Part shown: positions 40,314 to 49,689 of the stretch, piece after piece
Layout: every line of letters starts with the position of its first letter
Numbering within the stretch: the first letter of the stretch is position 1
Notes under the pieces: generated by a model
What the model was told of the DNA's origin: nothing
The model's input: only the letters and a program-made list of their open reading frames with translations
Database searches by the model: none
Program-made: the position numbers and the translations under genes
Source: a bacterium
GTDB lineage: Bacteria > Actinomycetota > Acidimicrobiia > Spongiisociales > ZC4RG35
Reading direction: 5' to 3'
Length of the DNA stretch: 64,000 bases
NCBI GenBank assembly: GCA_028824015.1
Contig: JAPPFC010000048.1
Span: 1-64,000 of the forward strand

Positions 40314-41636
40314 TCAGGTCGCTACGAGCTGACCACCCTTGTACACCGCGGCGATCCGCTTGGTGTTGGAGATGTCGGAGAGAGGATCCCCCTCAAGCAC
40401 CAACAGGTCGGCCAGCTTGCGCTTCTCCACCGATCCCAGTTCGTCGCCCTGACCCAGGAGGTCGGCCGCCCGGCTGGTGGCCGCCACGATGGCCTCCATG
40501 GGAGAGAACCCGCACCCATCCACCAAGAGCCGGAGTTCCTCGTGCATGCTGTGCCCCGGCACTACGAAGGGGTTGGTGAGGTCGGTACCCGCGGTTACGT
40601 TCACTCCGCCCTGTTGGGCTCGCCCGATGAAAGCCATCTGGTTGCGCAACTCCACCGGCGCCTGCTCCCAGTCGGTCTCCGAGTAGTCGAACGGGTAAGC
40701 GTACTGGCCCCATTGTTCCGCCACCGCGGCGGGCATCTCGTCAAGGCCCGGCGGGTTGACCGCCTCGGGCGTGTTGCCCAACAGGATGGCCTGGGAGAGG
40801 GTGAGGGTGGGGGTGATGTAGGTACCCCGCTCCGCCATGAGGTCGATAAGACCGTCGGCCAGATCCGACTCGGGGTCGACAAATCGCCACGGTTGCCAGC
40901 CAACCAGGGGATCGAGAATCCTGCCGGTCAACCCGTTGAGTTCGTCCATCCGCTCCTCGGGAACCAACTCCCGTCCGATCCGCACATGCTCCAGGGCATC
41001 CACGCCGACCTTGACCGCCTCCTCCACGGTGACCATATGGCCGACATGCGCCGAGACCCGCACACCCCGTCGATGAGCTTCTGAGACCACCGCCCGGAGC
41101 ACCGGAAGCCGGGCCCACACGTACACCTTGAGAAAGTCCATGCCGGCGTCTATCAGCTTCGAGGCCTCCCTGCGGGCCGACTCCTCATCATCGATGATGG
41201 CCAGCCACCTCCAGGGCGCCGGGGGATCGGCCGGACCGTCCAGGATGGTTCCCGCTCCGAAGAACCGCGGCCAGTTGTCCCTCCCTTCCTTGAAAGTTCG
41301 GAACACCTCATCGGGGTCGAAATTGCCGGTGTCCCGAACGGTGGTGACCCCGTGGCGCAACAGGGTGGTCATGAACAGGTCCGCCAGCCCTGGGGGATCC
41401 TCCACCTGGAGGAAGGAGTTGTCGGCCAGCACCCCGACATGAACATGGCAGTCGATGAGGCCAGGGATGACGGTGGACCCTGCGATGTCCACGACTTCAG
41501 TATCGGCGGACAGCTCGATCTCTCCCCGCCGGAAGACCGCGTCGATGCGTTCGCCATCGATCAGCACCACCGCATCGTCGATCGGAGGTCTTCCCGTCCC
41601 GTCTATCACCGTTCCCCCCACAAGTGCCTTCGCCAT
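40314..41636 (-). CDS. Amidohydrolase family protein (imidazolonepropionase/prolidase-like)
   Basis: MAKALVGGTVIDGTGRPPIDDAVVLIDGERIDAV...IPGLIDCHVHVG...AGTDLTNPF...LLVLEGDPLSDI. Confidence 0.88.
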   Translation of the reverse strand: MAKALVGGTVIDGTGRPPIDDAVVLIDGERIDAVFRRGEIELSADTEVVDIAGSTVIPGLIDCHVHVGVLADNSFLQVEDPPGLADLFMTTLLRHGVTTVRDTGNFDPDEVFRTFKEGRDNWPRFFGAGTILDGPADPPAPWRWLAIIDDEESARREASKLIDAGMDFLKVYVWARLPVLRAVVSEAHRRGVRVSAHVGHMVTVEEAVKVGVDALEHVRIGRELVPEERMDELNGLTGRILDPLVGWQPWRFVDPESDLADGLIDLMAERGTYITPTLTLSQAILLGNTPEAVNPPGLDEMPAAVAEQWGQYAYPFDYSETDWEQAPVELRNQMAFIGRAQQGGVNVTAGTDLTNPFVVPGHSMHEELRLLVDGCGFSPMEAIVAATSRAADLLGQGDELGSVEKRKLADLLVLEGDPLSDISNTKRIAAVYKGGQLVAT

Positions 41637-41832
41637 TGTTTTGCTCCTTCTGCTTCGCTCGGTTGCTTTAATCTAATCCAACGCTCCAATTCCGGGTCGG
41701 AAACGGCATTCGGAACATCCCGATCCGGTCCGGAAACCGGTAGCCTTGCTGGAGCCTCCGAGACCTGCAGGGGGTAAGACGGCAACGAAGGGTCCTTGCC
41801 ATTAACTACTGTCCACAGAACGGATTAGGGAA

Positions 41833-42963
41833 GTGACCGGCAACATGCCCGGCCAGAATCCGGGCGAGAGCCCGGCCGGGACCCGCGCCATGAGAGCCGC
41901 GCTGCTCCTGGGCATCGGTGGGCCGGAGATGCTGGAGGTCCGGGACGACGTGCCGGTTCCCCGGGCAGGACCGGGAGATGTAGTCGTGCGGGTAGCCGCC
42001 TGCGGTCTCAACAACTCTGACATCAATACCCGGGTCGGTTGGTACAGCCGTTCCATAACCACCGCCACCGAGGAGTCCGGTTACGACAAAGCTGACGTCC
42101 GGGACGTCGGCTGGAGCCGCAGAGGCCTGGCCTTCCCCCGTATTCAGGGATCCGATGTGGTGGGCCGGGTGGTCGAGGTCGGAGACGAAGCCGGCCTCCG
42201 CCTCATGGGCCGGCGGGTGCTGTTGGATCCCTGCCTGCGAAACCGGCGCCACCCCGAGGATCCGGCATTGGCGGGCTATTTGGGAAGCGAACGGGACGGC
42301 GGATTCGCCGAATACTGCACCGTGCCGGGCGAGAACGTGTATCCGGTTTCCAGCAACCTCTCGGATGTGGAACTGGCTGCCTTTCCGTGCTCGTGGTCTA
42401 CCGCCGAGCACATGCTGGCGCTGGCCGACCTTCGCCGGGGGGAGACGGTGGCGGTCCCGGGAGCGTCCGGCGGGGTGGGAAGCGCCCTGGTTCAACTCGC
42501 CAAGCTCCGCGGCGCCCGCGTGGTGGCCATAGCCGGAGTCTCCAAACTGGAGGAGGTGGCGGAACTCGGGGCCGATCATGTGGTGGCTCGACAGCCCGGT
42601 CGGGTCCCCGAAGCTGCCGTGGACGCCAACCGCGGCCCGTTCCACGCAGTGGCCGACGTTGTCGGGGGTGACGACTTCGGAGGCTGGCTGGAAGCGCTGC
42701 GCCACGGAGGAAGGTACGTGACTTCAGGCGCTATTTCCGGACCGATGGTGGAACTCGATCTGCGCACCCTGTATCTGAAAGACCTCACCCTCCATGGGGC
42801 GACGGTGTATGACCCTCGGGTCTTCGGTGATCTGGTGCGCTACATCGAGGAAGGCTCGGTCCGGGCGATCGTGGGAGGCTCATATCCCCTCTCGGACATC
42901 CACGCCGCGCAGGAGGCCTTTCTGACCAAGAGCCACGTCGGCAAGCTGGTCATCACCATCTGA
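41833..42963 (+). CDS. MDR-superfamily (alcohol dehydrogenase/quinone oxidoreductase-like) protein; start uncertain
   Basis: VRVAACGLNNSDIN...GSDVVGRVVEVG...VPGASGGVGSALVQLAKLRGARVVAIAG; catalytic-zinc Cys replaced in CGLNNSD. Confidence 0.85.
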   Translation: MTGNMPGQNPGESPAGTRAMRAALLLGIGGPEMLEVRDDVPVPRAGPGDVVVRVAACGLNNSDINTRVGWYSRSITTATEESGYDKADVRDVGWSRRGLAFPRIQGSDVVGRVVEVGDEAGLRLMGRRVLLDPCLRNRRHPEDPALAGYLGSERDGGFAEYCTVPGENVYPVSSNLSDVELAAFPCSWSTAEHMLALADLRRGETVAVPGASGGVGSALVQLAKLRGARVVAIAGVSKLEEVAELGADHVVARQPGRVPEAAVDANRGPFHAVADVVGGDDFGGWLEALRHGGRYVTSGAISGPMVELDLRTLYLKDLTLHGATVYDPRVFGDLVRYIEEGSVRAIVGGSYPLSDIHAAQEAFLTKSHVGKLVITI

Positions 42964-43043
42964 AGTCTTCTCGGTCAGCTGTCCGGGGCATCGGACCTTA
43001 AGTACCATCAGGAGGCAGTGATGCGGCAAGACGAGGACCTGGC

Positions 43044-44594
43044 ATGTTCGACTGGGTACTGACCGGGGGCACGGTGATAGACGGGACCGGGCGGGCCGGA
43101 TTCCACGCGGATGTGGGTTTGGCCGGAGACCGCATAACGGCGGTGGGACGCCTCGAGGGGCGGGAGGCGCAGCGAACGGTCGACGCCAGCGGCCTGGTCA
43201 TCTGCCCCGGCTTCATAGACGTCCACTCCCACTCGGAGTTCGCCCTCCTGAGAGGAGACGGCCACGAGCCGCGCCTCCGGCAGGGAATAACCACCGATCT
43301 CATGGGACCGGACGGTTTCGCCTACGCTCCCCTCTCGCCGTCCCGTCTGACCGAGATGAAGGCATACCTGTCGAGGTTCATCGGACCGCCGGACGCCGAA
43401 TGGGAGTGGTCCGACGCCGTTGAGTACTGGGACCTGTTCGACGGACGGGTGGGGATCAATCTCATTCCCCAGGTGGGGTTCAACGCGGTGCGGGCGGAGG
43501 CCGTGGGGTGGGATCCCCGCCCTGCCACACCCGGGGAGATAGAACAGATGCAGAGGCTCACCCGCCAGGTCATGGAAGAAGGGGCTCGCGGCATCCAGAC
43601 GGGCCTTGACTACTTTCCCTCGGGACACGCAGCCACGGAGGAACTGGTGGCCGTGGCGCGGGTGGTTGCCGAGTACGGCGGCACCTACGGGTCACACGTG
43701 CGGGGCAACCGGGGAGAGGTTGACGCCGGCGTGCGCGAGGCCCTCTCGGTCGGCCGGGAAGCGGAAGTCCCGGTGCACATCTCCCACCTCTTCGGGTCCG
43801 AACGGCTCTATCAGGAACTTGTGGAGGCACGAGACGAGGGTATGGACGTCACCTTCGACGCCTACCCCTACATGGCGGCCAGCAGCCATCTGGCCTATGC
43901 CCTTCCCGTGTGGGTGGACCAGGGTCCGCCCGAGCGGGTGGCCCAGGTGCTGGCGGATCCCGAGGTCCAATCGAGGGTGGCTCCCGACGTCGAGGGCTTC
44001 TTCTCGAGCTACGTCGCCCGACCCGCGGACGCTTTGTTCTCATACCTCCCCGACGGGCCCTATCGCTACCTCGAAGGCCGCTCTCTGCAGGACGCGATGG
44101 AAGACATGGATGGGACGCTGACCGAGACGGTCTGCCGGCTTTTGGTGGAGTGCCGGATGGACGTGCTGATGGTGTACCGCTGGAACGACGAGGCCAAGCT
44201 GCGCCGGGCCATTACCCATCCGCTGGGAATGGTTGCATCCGACGGCGTTTTCCTGGGTAGCTATCCGCACCCCAGAGGGTTCGGCACCCAAGCGCTGGTG
44301 TTGGCCCGGCTGGTGAGGGAGAAGGGATGGCTGGAATTCGCCGACGCTATTCGCCGGATGACCGGCATGCCCGCCGCCCGTTACGGTCTCTCTGACCGGG
44401 GGGTGATCCGGCCCGGCGCCGCCGCCGACCTGGCGGTCTTCGACCCGGCCCGCTTCGAGGACCGGGCGACGTTCCGGGACCCCCGCTCCAACGCGGTCGG
44501 AATGGATTACGTCTTCGTCAACGGTCGTGTGGCCATAGACGCAGGCCGCCTGGTCGACACAACCGCCGGCCGGGTGCTCCGCCGACCGGGTTGA
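43044..44594 (+). CDS. N-acyl-D-amino-acid deacylase-like amidohydrolase
   Basis: FDWVLTGGTVIDGTGRAGFHADVGLAGDRITAVG...ICPGFIDVHSHSEFAL...GLDYFPSGHA...DLAVFDPARFEDRATF. Confidence 0.85.
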   Translation: MFDWVLTGGTVIDGTGRAGFHADVGLAGDRITAVGRLEGREAQRTVDASGLVICPGFIDVHSHSEFALLRGDGHEPRLRQGITTDLMGPDGFAYAPLSPSRLTEMKAYLSRFIGPPDAEWEWSDAVEYWDLFDGRVGINLIPQVGFNAVRAEAVGWDPRPATPGEIEQMQRLTRQVMEEGARGIQTGLDYFPSGHAATEELVAVARVVAEYGGTYGSHVRGNRGEVDAGVREALSVGREAEVPVHISHLFGSERLYQELVEARDEGMDVTFDAYPYMAASSHLAYALPVWVDQGPPERVAQVLADPEVQSRVAPDVEGFFSSYVARPADALFSYLPDGPYRYLEGRSLQDAMEDMDGTLTETVCRLLVECRMDVLMVYRWNDEAKLRRAITHPLGMVASDGVFLGSYPHPRGFGTQALVLARLVREKGWLEFADAIRRMTGMPAARYGLSDRGVIRPGAAADLAVFDPARFEDRATFRDPRSNAVGMDYVFVNGRVAIDAGRLVDTTAGRVLRRPG

Positions 44595-44595
44595 A

Positions 44596-44638
44596 CGATC
44601 CCGACGGCCTCCGTCTCCGGGCGGCGACTAGCCGGGAT
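44596..44638. terminator. Candidate bidirectional terminator between convergent genes
   Basis: Perfect 7-bp arms GATCCCG ... CGGGATC spanning the gap and the ribBA 3' end. Confidence 0.35.
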
Positions 44639-45845
44639 CCGGGTGGTAACGATGGCCCAGCCGGGCCGCCTTGGTCTCCAGGTAATGGCGGTTGTGCTCG
44701 TTGGGGGTCACCACCAGGGGAACCCTCTCTTTGATGGTCAAGCCGTAACCCTCTATGCCCCCTCGCTTGACCGGATTGTTGGTGAGTAGCTTCATGGTCC
44801 TGACTCCCAGGTCATAGAGGATCTGGGCCCCCACCCCGTAATCGCGGGAGTCCACCGGCAACCCCATGTGCTGGTTGGCGTCCACCGTGTCCAACCCCTC
44901 GTCCTGGAGGTTGTAGGCGACCAGTTTCGGGAACAGCCCGATTCCCCGGCCCTCGTGTCCCCTGATGTAAAGCACCACTCCCCGCCCCTCTTCCGCCACC
45001 TTGGACAGCGCCAGGTTCAACTGCTCCCCGCAATCGCACCGGACGCTGGCGAACACGTCGCCGGTCAGGCATTCGGAGTGGACCCTCACCAAAACGTCCT
45101 CCCCATTGCCTATGTCACCCATCACCATCGCCATATGCTGCCGACCGTCCACCAGGGAGTGGTACCCCACCGATTGGAAAACTCCCAGCGTGGTGGGAAC
45201 TCGGGCGTCCACCACCCGCTTCACCAGCTTTCCCTCGGTCCGGCGCCGGTAGGAGATCAGGTCGGCGACCGATCCGATGAGCAGGCCGTGCTCCTTGGCG
45301 AAGCGCTGCAGGTCCTCCAGCTTGGCGACCTCACCATGGTCGTTCATCACCTCAGCGATCACCCCCGCCGGGTAGAGGCCCGCCAGGCGGGCAAGGTCGA
45401 CCGACGCCTCCGTATGGCCAGCGCGCCTGAGCACTCCCCCCGGCCGGTAGCGGAGGGGGTAGACATGGCCGGGCCGGTCGATGTCCTGGGGGCGGGTCTC
45501 GGGATCGAGAATCGCATGGACCGTGCGGGTGCGGTCGGTGGCCGAGATCCCGGTGGAGACCCCATGGCGGGCGTCCACCGCCACGGTGAAGGCAGTGCCC
45601 TCCTCGGAGGGATAGGCCTGGGGGATCATGAGAGGTATCTCCAGTTCGTCGAGACGCTCTCCGATGATGGGAAGACAGACGATCCCGCTGGTGTGCCGGA
45701 TCAGGAACCCCATCTGCTTGGCAGTGATCTTCTCGGCGGCCACGATCAGGTCTCCCTCGTTTTCCCGATCGGGATCGTCCACCACGATTACCATGCGCCC
45801 CTCGCGGATTTCCTCAATCAGTTCGGGGATTGTTGCGAAATTCAC
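44628..45845 (-). CDS. ribBA: Bifunctional 3,4-dihydroxy-2-butanone-4-phosphate synthase / GTP cyclohydrolase II
   Basis: MVIVVDDPDRENEGDLIVAAEKIT...; HSECLTGDVFASVRCDCGEQLNLAL...IRGHEGRGIGL. Confidence 0.96.
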   Translation of the reverse strand: MNFATIPELIEEIREGRMVIVVDDPDRENEGDLIVAAEKITAKQMGFLIRHTSGIVCLPIIGERLDELEIPLMIPQAYPSEEGTAFTVAVDARHGVSTGISATDRTRTVHAILDPETRPQDIDRPGHVYPLRYRPGGVLRRAGHTEASVDLARLAGLYPAGVIAEVMNDHGEVAKLEDLQRFAKEHGLLIGSVADLISYRRRTEGKLVKRVVDARVPTTLGVFQSVGYHSLVDGRQHMAMVMGDIGNGEDVLVRVHSECLTGDVFASVRCDCGEQLNLALSKVAEEGRGVVLYIRGHEGRGIGLFPKLVAYNLQDEGLDTVDANQHMGLPVDSRDYGVGAQILYDLGVRTMKLLTNNPVKRGGIEGYGLTIKERVPLVVTPNEHNRHYLETKAARLGHRYHPDPG

Positions 45846-46435
45846 CTTTTGATCACCAGCAGCTTCTCGACGTATTTGGCCAGAATGTCCACTTCGATAT
45901 TAGCTTTGTCCCCGACCTTCCAAGAACCCAAGGTGGTTGAGACCAGGGTGTGGGGGATCAGGGCGACTTCGAATGACCCTCCGGTGACCGCGGTCACGGT
46001 CAGGGCCACACCATCCACCGCCACCGAACCCTTGTAGACGAGATAACGCTCCAACTCTTCGGGAACCGTCAGCGCCACTCTCCGGCTGTCGCCCTCCGGC
46101 TGGATTCGAAGCACCACTCCCACCCCATCGACGTGTCCCTGCACCACATGCCCGTCTAGTCTGCCTCCCAGCCGCACCGGGCGCTCGAGGTTGACCGACG
46201 ATCCCTCCCTCGCCTCGCCCAGATTGGTCCGGGAGAGGGTCTCCGCCACCGCCTCCATCTGGAATCCGGGAGGCTCAACCGCCACTGCGGTCAGGCAGAT
46301 CCCGTTGACGGCCACCGAATCCCCCACCTCCAGGTCCTCGGTGGTCGCCGCGGCCTCTATCACCAGCCGCCTCCCCCGGTCGGTCTCCTCGCAGCGAACC
46401 ACCCGGCCCACCTCTGACACGATCCCGGTGAACAT
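45842..46435 (-). CDS. ribE: Riboflavin synthase alpha subunit
   Basis: MFTGIVSEVGRV...VAVNGICLTAV...GHVVQGHVDGVGVV...VAVDGVALTVTAV. Confidence 0.94.
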   Translation of the reverse strand: MFTGIVSEVGRVVRCEETDRGRRLVIEAAATTEDLEVGDSVAVNGICLTAVAVEPPGFQMEAVAETLSRTNLGEAREGSSVNLERPVRLGGRLDGHVVQGHVDGVGVVLRIQPEGDSRRVALTVPEELERYLVYKGSVAVDGVALTVTAVTGGSFEVALIPHTLVSTTLGSWKVGDKANIEVDILAKYVEKLLVIKR

Positions 46436-47514
46436 CAGCCACTCTCCTTCCGGGGCCGCCACTCTATGCGGAGGTCTTCTCCAACCCGCTGCACATCCTC
46501 AATTATGACCTCCCGGGAGTCCGACAGAGTCGAGAACGCCCCCCGCATGATCGGCAGTCCCTGGCCTCCGGCCACCCTCGCCGCCATGTAGAAGACTCCC
46601 CTGTCGATCAGGCCGACCGACCACATAGCGCCCGCCAGCCGCGGTCCCCCCTCCACCAGCACCTCCAACAGTCCCCGCTCGCCCAGCGCCCTCGCCGCGC
46701 CGGCCAGGTCCACCAGCCCGTCCACACCGGGGGCTATCACCTGAAGGTCAGGCGGGACGACGTCGGTGGGCTGGGGGGCAACCACCAGGGGGCTCCTGTC
46801 CCATAACTTGCGAACGGCGGGCAGCGGAGCCCGCCCGGCCACCACCACCGCCAGCGGCTGGGGGTCCCCACCGCTCTCAAGCCGCACAGTCAGCCGAGGA
46901 TCATCGGCCCTGAGGGTTCCGGCGCCGACCATCACCGCGTCGGCCGACGCCCGGAGACGGTGACCGTCCCGGCGAGCAGCCGGCCCCGATATCCACTGGG
47001 AGGTTCCGTCACCCGCGGCGGTCCAGCCGTCGAGGGTGGCGGCGGCCTTGAGGGTGAAACGCGGTCGACCGGTCCGGCGGTGGTGGAAGTAGGCCGGATC
47101 TGCGGCCTCCACCTCACCGGTCAGCAAGGGCCCGGCCACCTCTATCCCCACCTCCTCCAATAGGGCCCTGCTGCGTCCCGAGACCCGCTGGTCGGGATCC
47201 TCTGCACCGACCACCACCGTGACCAATCCCGAGGCCGTGATGCGCTCGACACAGGGAGGCGTGCGTCCCGAATGCACACATGGCTCCAGGGTTGTGATCA
47301 GCGTCCCTCCCCGAGCCCGTGAACCCGCCTCGTCCAGGGCCAGCGTCTCGGCGTGAGGATTGCCGGGGCCCTGATGCACGCCGGTTCCCACCAGATGTCC
47401 CCCGGAGTCCATGACCAGGGCGCCCACCCGAGGATTGGGGTGGGGACGGGCCCCGGCCGCCTTCCTCAGAGCCCGGCGGAGCAACCGCCGCCGTTCGGCG
47501 GTGACGGGTCCCAC
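46435..47514 (-). CDS. ribD: Bifunctional diaminohydroxyphosphoribosylaminopyrimidine deaminase / reductase
   Basis: HPNPRVGALV...HAETLALDEAG...ITTLEPCVHSGRTPPCVERI; reductase domain KAAATLDGWTA. Confidence 0.94.
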   Translation of the reverse strand: MGPVTAERRRLLRRALRKAAGARPHPNPRVGALVMDSGGHLVGTGVHQGPGNPHAETLALDEAGSRARGGTLITTLEPCVHSGRTPPCVERITASGLVTVVVGAEDPDQRVSGRSRALLEEVGIEVAGPLLTGEVEAADPAYFHHRRTGRPRFTLKAAATLDGWTAAGDGTSQWISGPAARRDGHRLRASADAVMVGAGTLRADDPRLTVRLESGGDPQPLAVVVAGRAPLPAVRKLWDRSPLVVAPQPTDVVPPDLQVIAPGVDGLVDLAGAARALGERGLLEVLVEGGPRLAGAMWSVGLIDRGVFYMAARVAGGQGLPIMRGAFSTLSDSREVIIEDVQRVGEDLRIEWRPRKESG

Positions 47515-47520
47515 AGCGGT

Positions 47521-48207
47521 CTAGCTTCCGTCCACCGAGGACAGAGCGGCCGAGATGGCCCGCCGCAACCTGCCGACCGCCTCCACCCGATCGGGCCTGG
47601 CAAAGATGGCCGTGCCCGCCACGAAGACGTCAGCGCCGGCAGCCGCGGCCAGCGGGGCGGTCTCGGGCGTAATGCCGCCGTCTATCTGCAAGGCGGTCTC
47701 CAAGCCTTCCTCATCTATCCAGGCCCGAATTGTCTCCACCTTGGAGAGGGTCTCAGGCATGAACGCCTGCCCTCCGAATCCCGGCTCCACCGACATCACC
47801 ACCACCATGTCCAGTCCGGAGATGTGAGGACGGATCACCGAAGCGGCCACCGCGGGAGAAAGCGCCAGGCCGAACCCCATCCCCAGCCTCCGGGCAAGGC
47901 TTCCCGCTTCGGGCGGGTCGGGGCAGACATCGGTGTGCAGGGTCACATGATCGGCGCCCGCCTTCGCCAGGGCCTCGAACAACCGGAGCGGCTCGCGGAC
48001 CATCAGATGGCAGTCGAAGAAGGCATCCACCGCCGGGCGGACCTTCTCGATCACCGGCGCCCCGAAGGTGAGGTTGGGCACGTAGAGACCGTCCATGACA
48101 TCGAGGTGGAACATCTCTACGTGACCGTTCACGCTCTCCATCTCCGATCGAAGCTGTCCCAAGTCGGCGGCCAGCACCGAGGGAGCCACGCGAATCTTCC
48201 TGCTCAC
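47521..48207 (-). CDS. rpe: Ribulose-phosphate 3-epimerase (GTG start)
   Basis: VAPSVLAADLGQLRSEMESV...EMFHLDVMDGLYVPNLTFG...VMSVEPGFGGQAFMPETLSKV. Confidence 0.94.
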   Translation of the reverse strand: MSRKIRVAPSVLAADLGQLRSEMESVNGHVEMFHLDVMDGLYVPNLTFGAPVIEKVRPAVDAFFDCHLMVREPLRLFEALAKAGADHVTLHTDVCPDPPEAGSLARRLGMGFGLALSPAVAASVIRPHISGLDMVVVMSVEPGFGGQAFMPETLSKVETIRAWIDEEGLETALQIDGGITPETAPLAAAAGADVFVAGTAIFARPDRVEAVGRLRRAISAALSSVDGS

Positions 48208-48217
48208 CCGGCCAAGA

Positions 48218-49153
48218 CTAACTCTGGGACGGACCGACCCCCGACAGCCTCCCCAGCCCGCCGCGGACACCTCTCGCCCAGTCGGCGCCCGGCATGGCCC
48301 GCCTTCCCGGCGGCTGGACGACCTCCAAGATCAGGGCCCCGCCTCCCGCTCCGCACCACAGCCCTCCCCCCTCGGCAGCCAACTCCCCGGCCTCGAGCGG
48401 CTTGGGAGGGGTGGGCGACCACCGGGCGTCGAGGATGCGCATCCGGGTCTCCCCCCACCAGGCAAAAGCCCCGGGCCGGGGGGACATCGCCCTCACCTGG
48501 CGAGCGAGTTCCGGTGCGGGCATGGCGAAGTCCAACCGAGCGTCATCGGCCGTCAGCCGGGGAGCGTAGGTGGCGTCGGGCTCGTGCTGGGGTGTTCCCA
48601 CCAACTTCCCCGACATAACCCCGGCCAGGTTGGCCACCAACAGATCGGCGCCCAGGTTGGAGAGGCGTTCGGTGAGACCTCCCCGGGTGTCCCTCTCGGT
48701 GATCGGATGGGTTGCGGCAGCCAGGACCGGCCCGGAATCAAGGCCTGTGGTGACGCGCATCAGGCTCACCCCGGTGACTGCATCTCCGGCCCGGATGGCA
48801 GCCGCTACCGGAGCAGCGCCCCGCCAGCGGGGCAACAGGGAAAAGTGGACATTCACGATGCCGGACTCGGCGCGTTCCAACATCGGCCGGGTGAGCAGCA
48901 TCCCGTAGGCAACCACCACCCCCAACCGGAAGGGACCGACCGAACCCAGGGCCTCTCCGAGTTCGGCCCGGTCGGCGGGACAGGCGATGGCCAAACCCAG
49001 GTCCGACGCGGCTTTCTTGACCTCCGAGGGCGTCCTCTTTCCCGATCTTCCCCGTCTCCGGTCCGGCCGGGTGACCACCAAAGCCACATCGGCAGTCCCT
49101 GCCAGGGCCCGGAGCGAGGGGACCGCGGCCTGGGGGGTTCCCAGGAAGACCAC
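48218..49153 (-). CDS. fmt: Methionyl-tRNA formyltransferase (GTG start)
   Basis: VFLGTPQAAVPSLRALAG...NVHFSLLPRWRGAAPVAAAI...GVSLMRVTTGLDSGPVLA. Confidence 0.94.
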   Translation of the reverse strand: MVFLGTPQAAVPSLRALAGTADVALVVTRPDRRRGRSGKRTPSEVKKAASDLGLAIACPADRAELGEALGSVGPFRLGVVVAYGMLLTRPMLERAESGIVNVHFSLLPRWRGAAPVAAAIRAGDAVTGVSLMRVTTGLDSGPVLAAATHPITERDTRGGLTERLSNLGADLLVANLAGVMSGKLVGTPQHEPDATYAPRLTADDARLDFAMPAPELARQVRAMSPRPGAFAWWGETRMRILDARWSPTPPKPLEAGELAAEGGGLWCGAGGGALILEVVQPPGRRAMPGADWARGVRGGLGRLSGVGPSQS

Positions 49154-49179
49154 CCGCCCGGAGAGCCGAGCGCCCTCCC

Positions 49180-49674
49180 CTACCCCAAGGTCGCTTCCCT
49201 GATGTCCCGCAATGCCTTCCGTCGCTCGCCGCGGTTGAGACGGTCCAACAGCAGCACCCCGTTGAGATGGTCCATCTCGTGCTGAAGCACCCTCCCCATG
49301 AGTTCATCCCCTTCGTACGTGACCTCGTTTCCGTCCAGGTCCAGTCCTCTCACAACCGCCACGGCCGGGCGGAGGATGGGCCAGAAGTATTCGGGCACCG
49401 AGAGGCACCCCTCGTTGTACTCCCACTCCTCGGATGTCTCTATCAGCTCCGGGTTGACGACCGCCCGAGGCCCGAGGTCATCGTCGATATCGAAAACGAA
49501 AACCCTCCGCCCGACCCCGACCTGGGGTGCGGCCAGCCCCACACCGGGAGCGTCGTACATGGTCTCGACCATGTCGTCCACCAACTTCTTGATCCTTCCG
49601 TCAATCTCGGTCACCGGCGTCGCCACCGAACGGAGGATGGGGTCACCGAAGACACGGATGGGAAGTATGGCCAT
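49180..49674 (-). CDS. def: Peptide deformylase
   Basis: APGVGLAAPQVG, EGCLSVPE, LQHEMDHLNGVL. Confidence 0.96.
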   Translation of the reverse strand: MAILPIRVFGDPILRSVATPVTEIDGRIKKLVDDMVETMYDAPGVGLAAPQVGVGRRVFVFDIDDDLGPRAVVNPELIETSEEWEYNEGCLSVPEYFWPILRPAVAVVRGLDLDGNEVTYEGDELMGRVLQHEMDHLNGVLLLDRLNRGERRKALRDIREATLG

Positions 49675-49689
49675 GGGTCCCTGATGATC

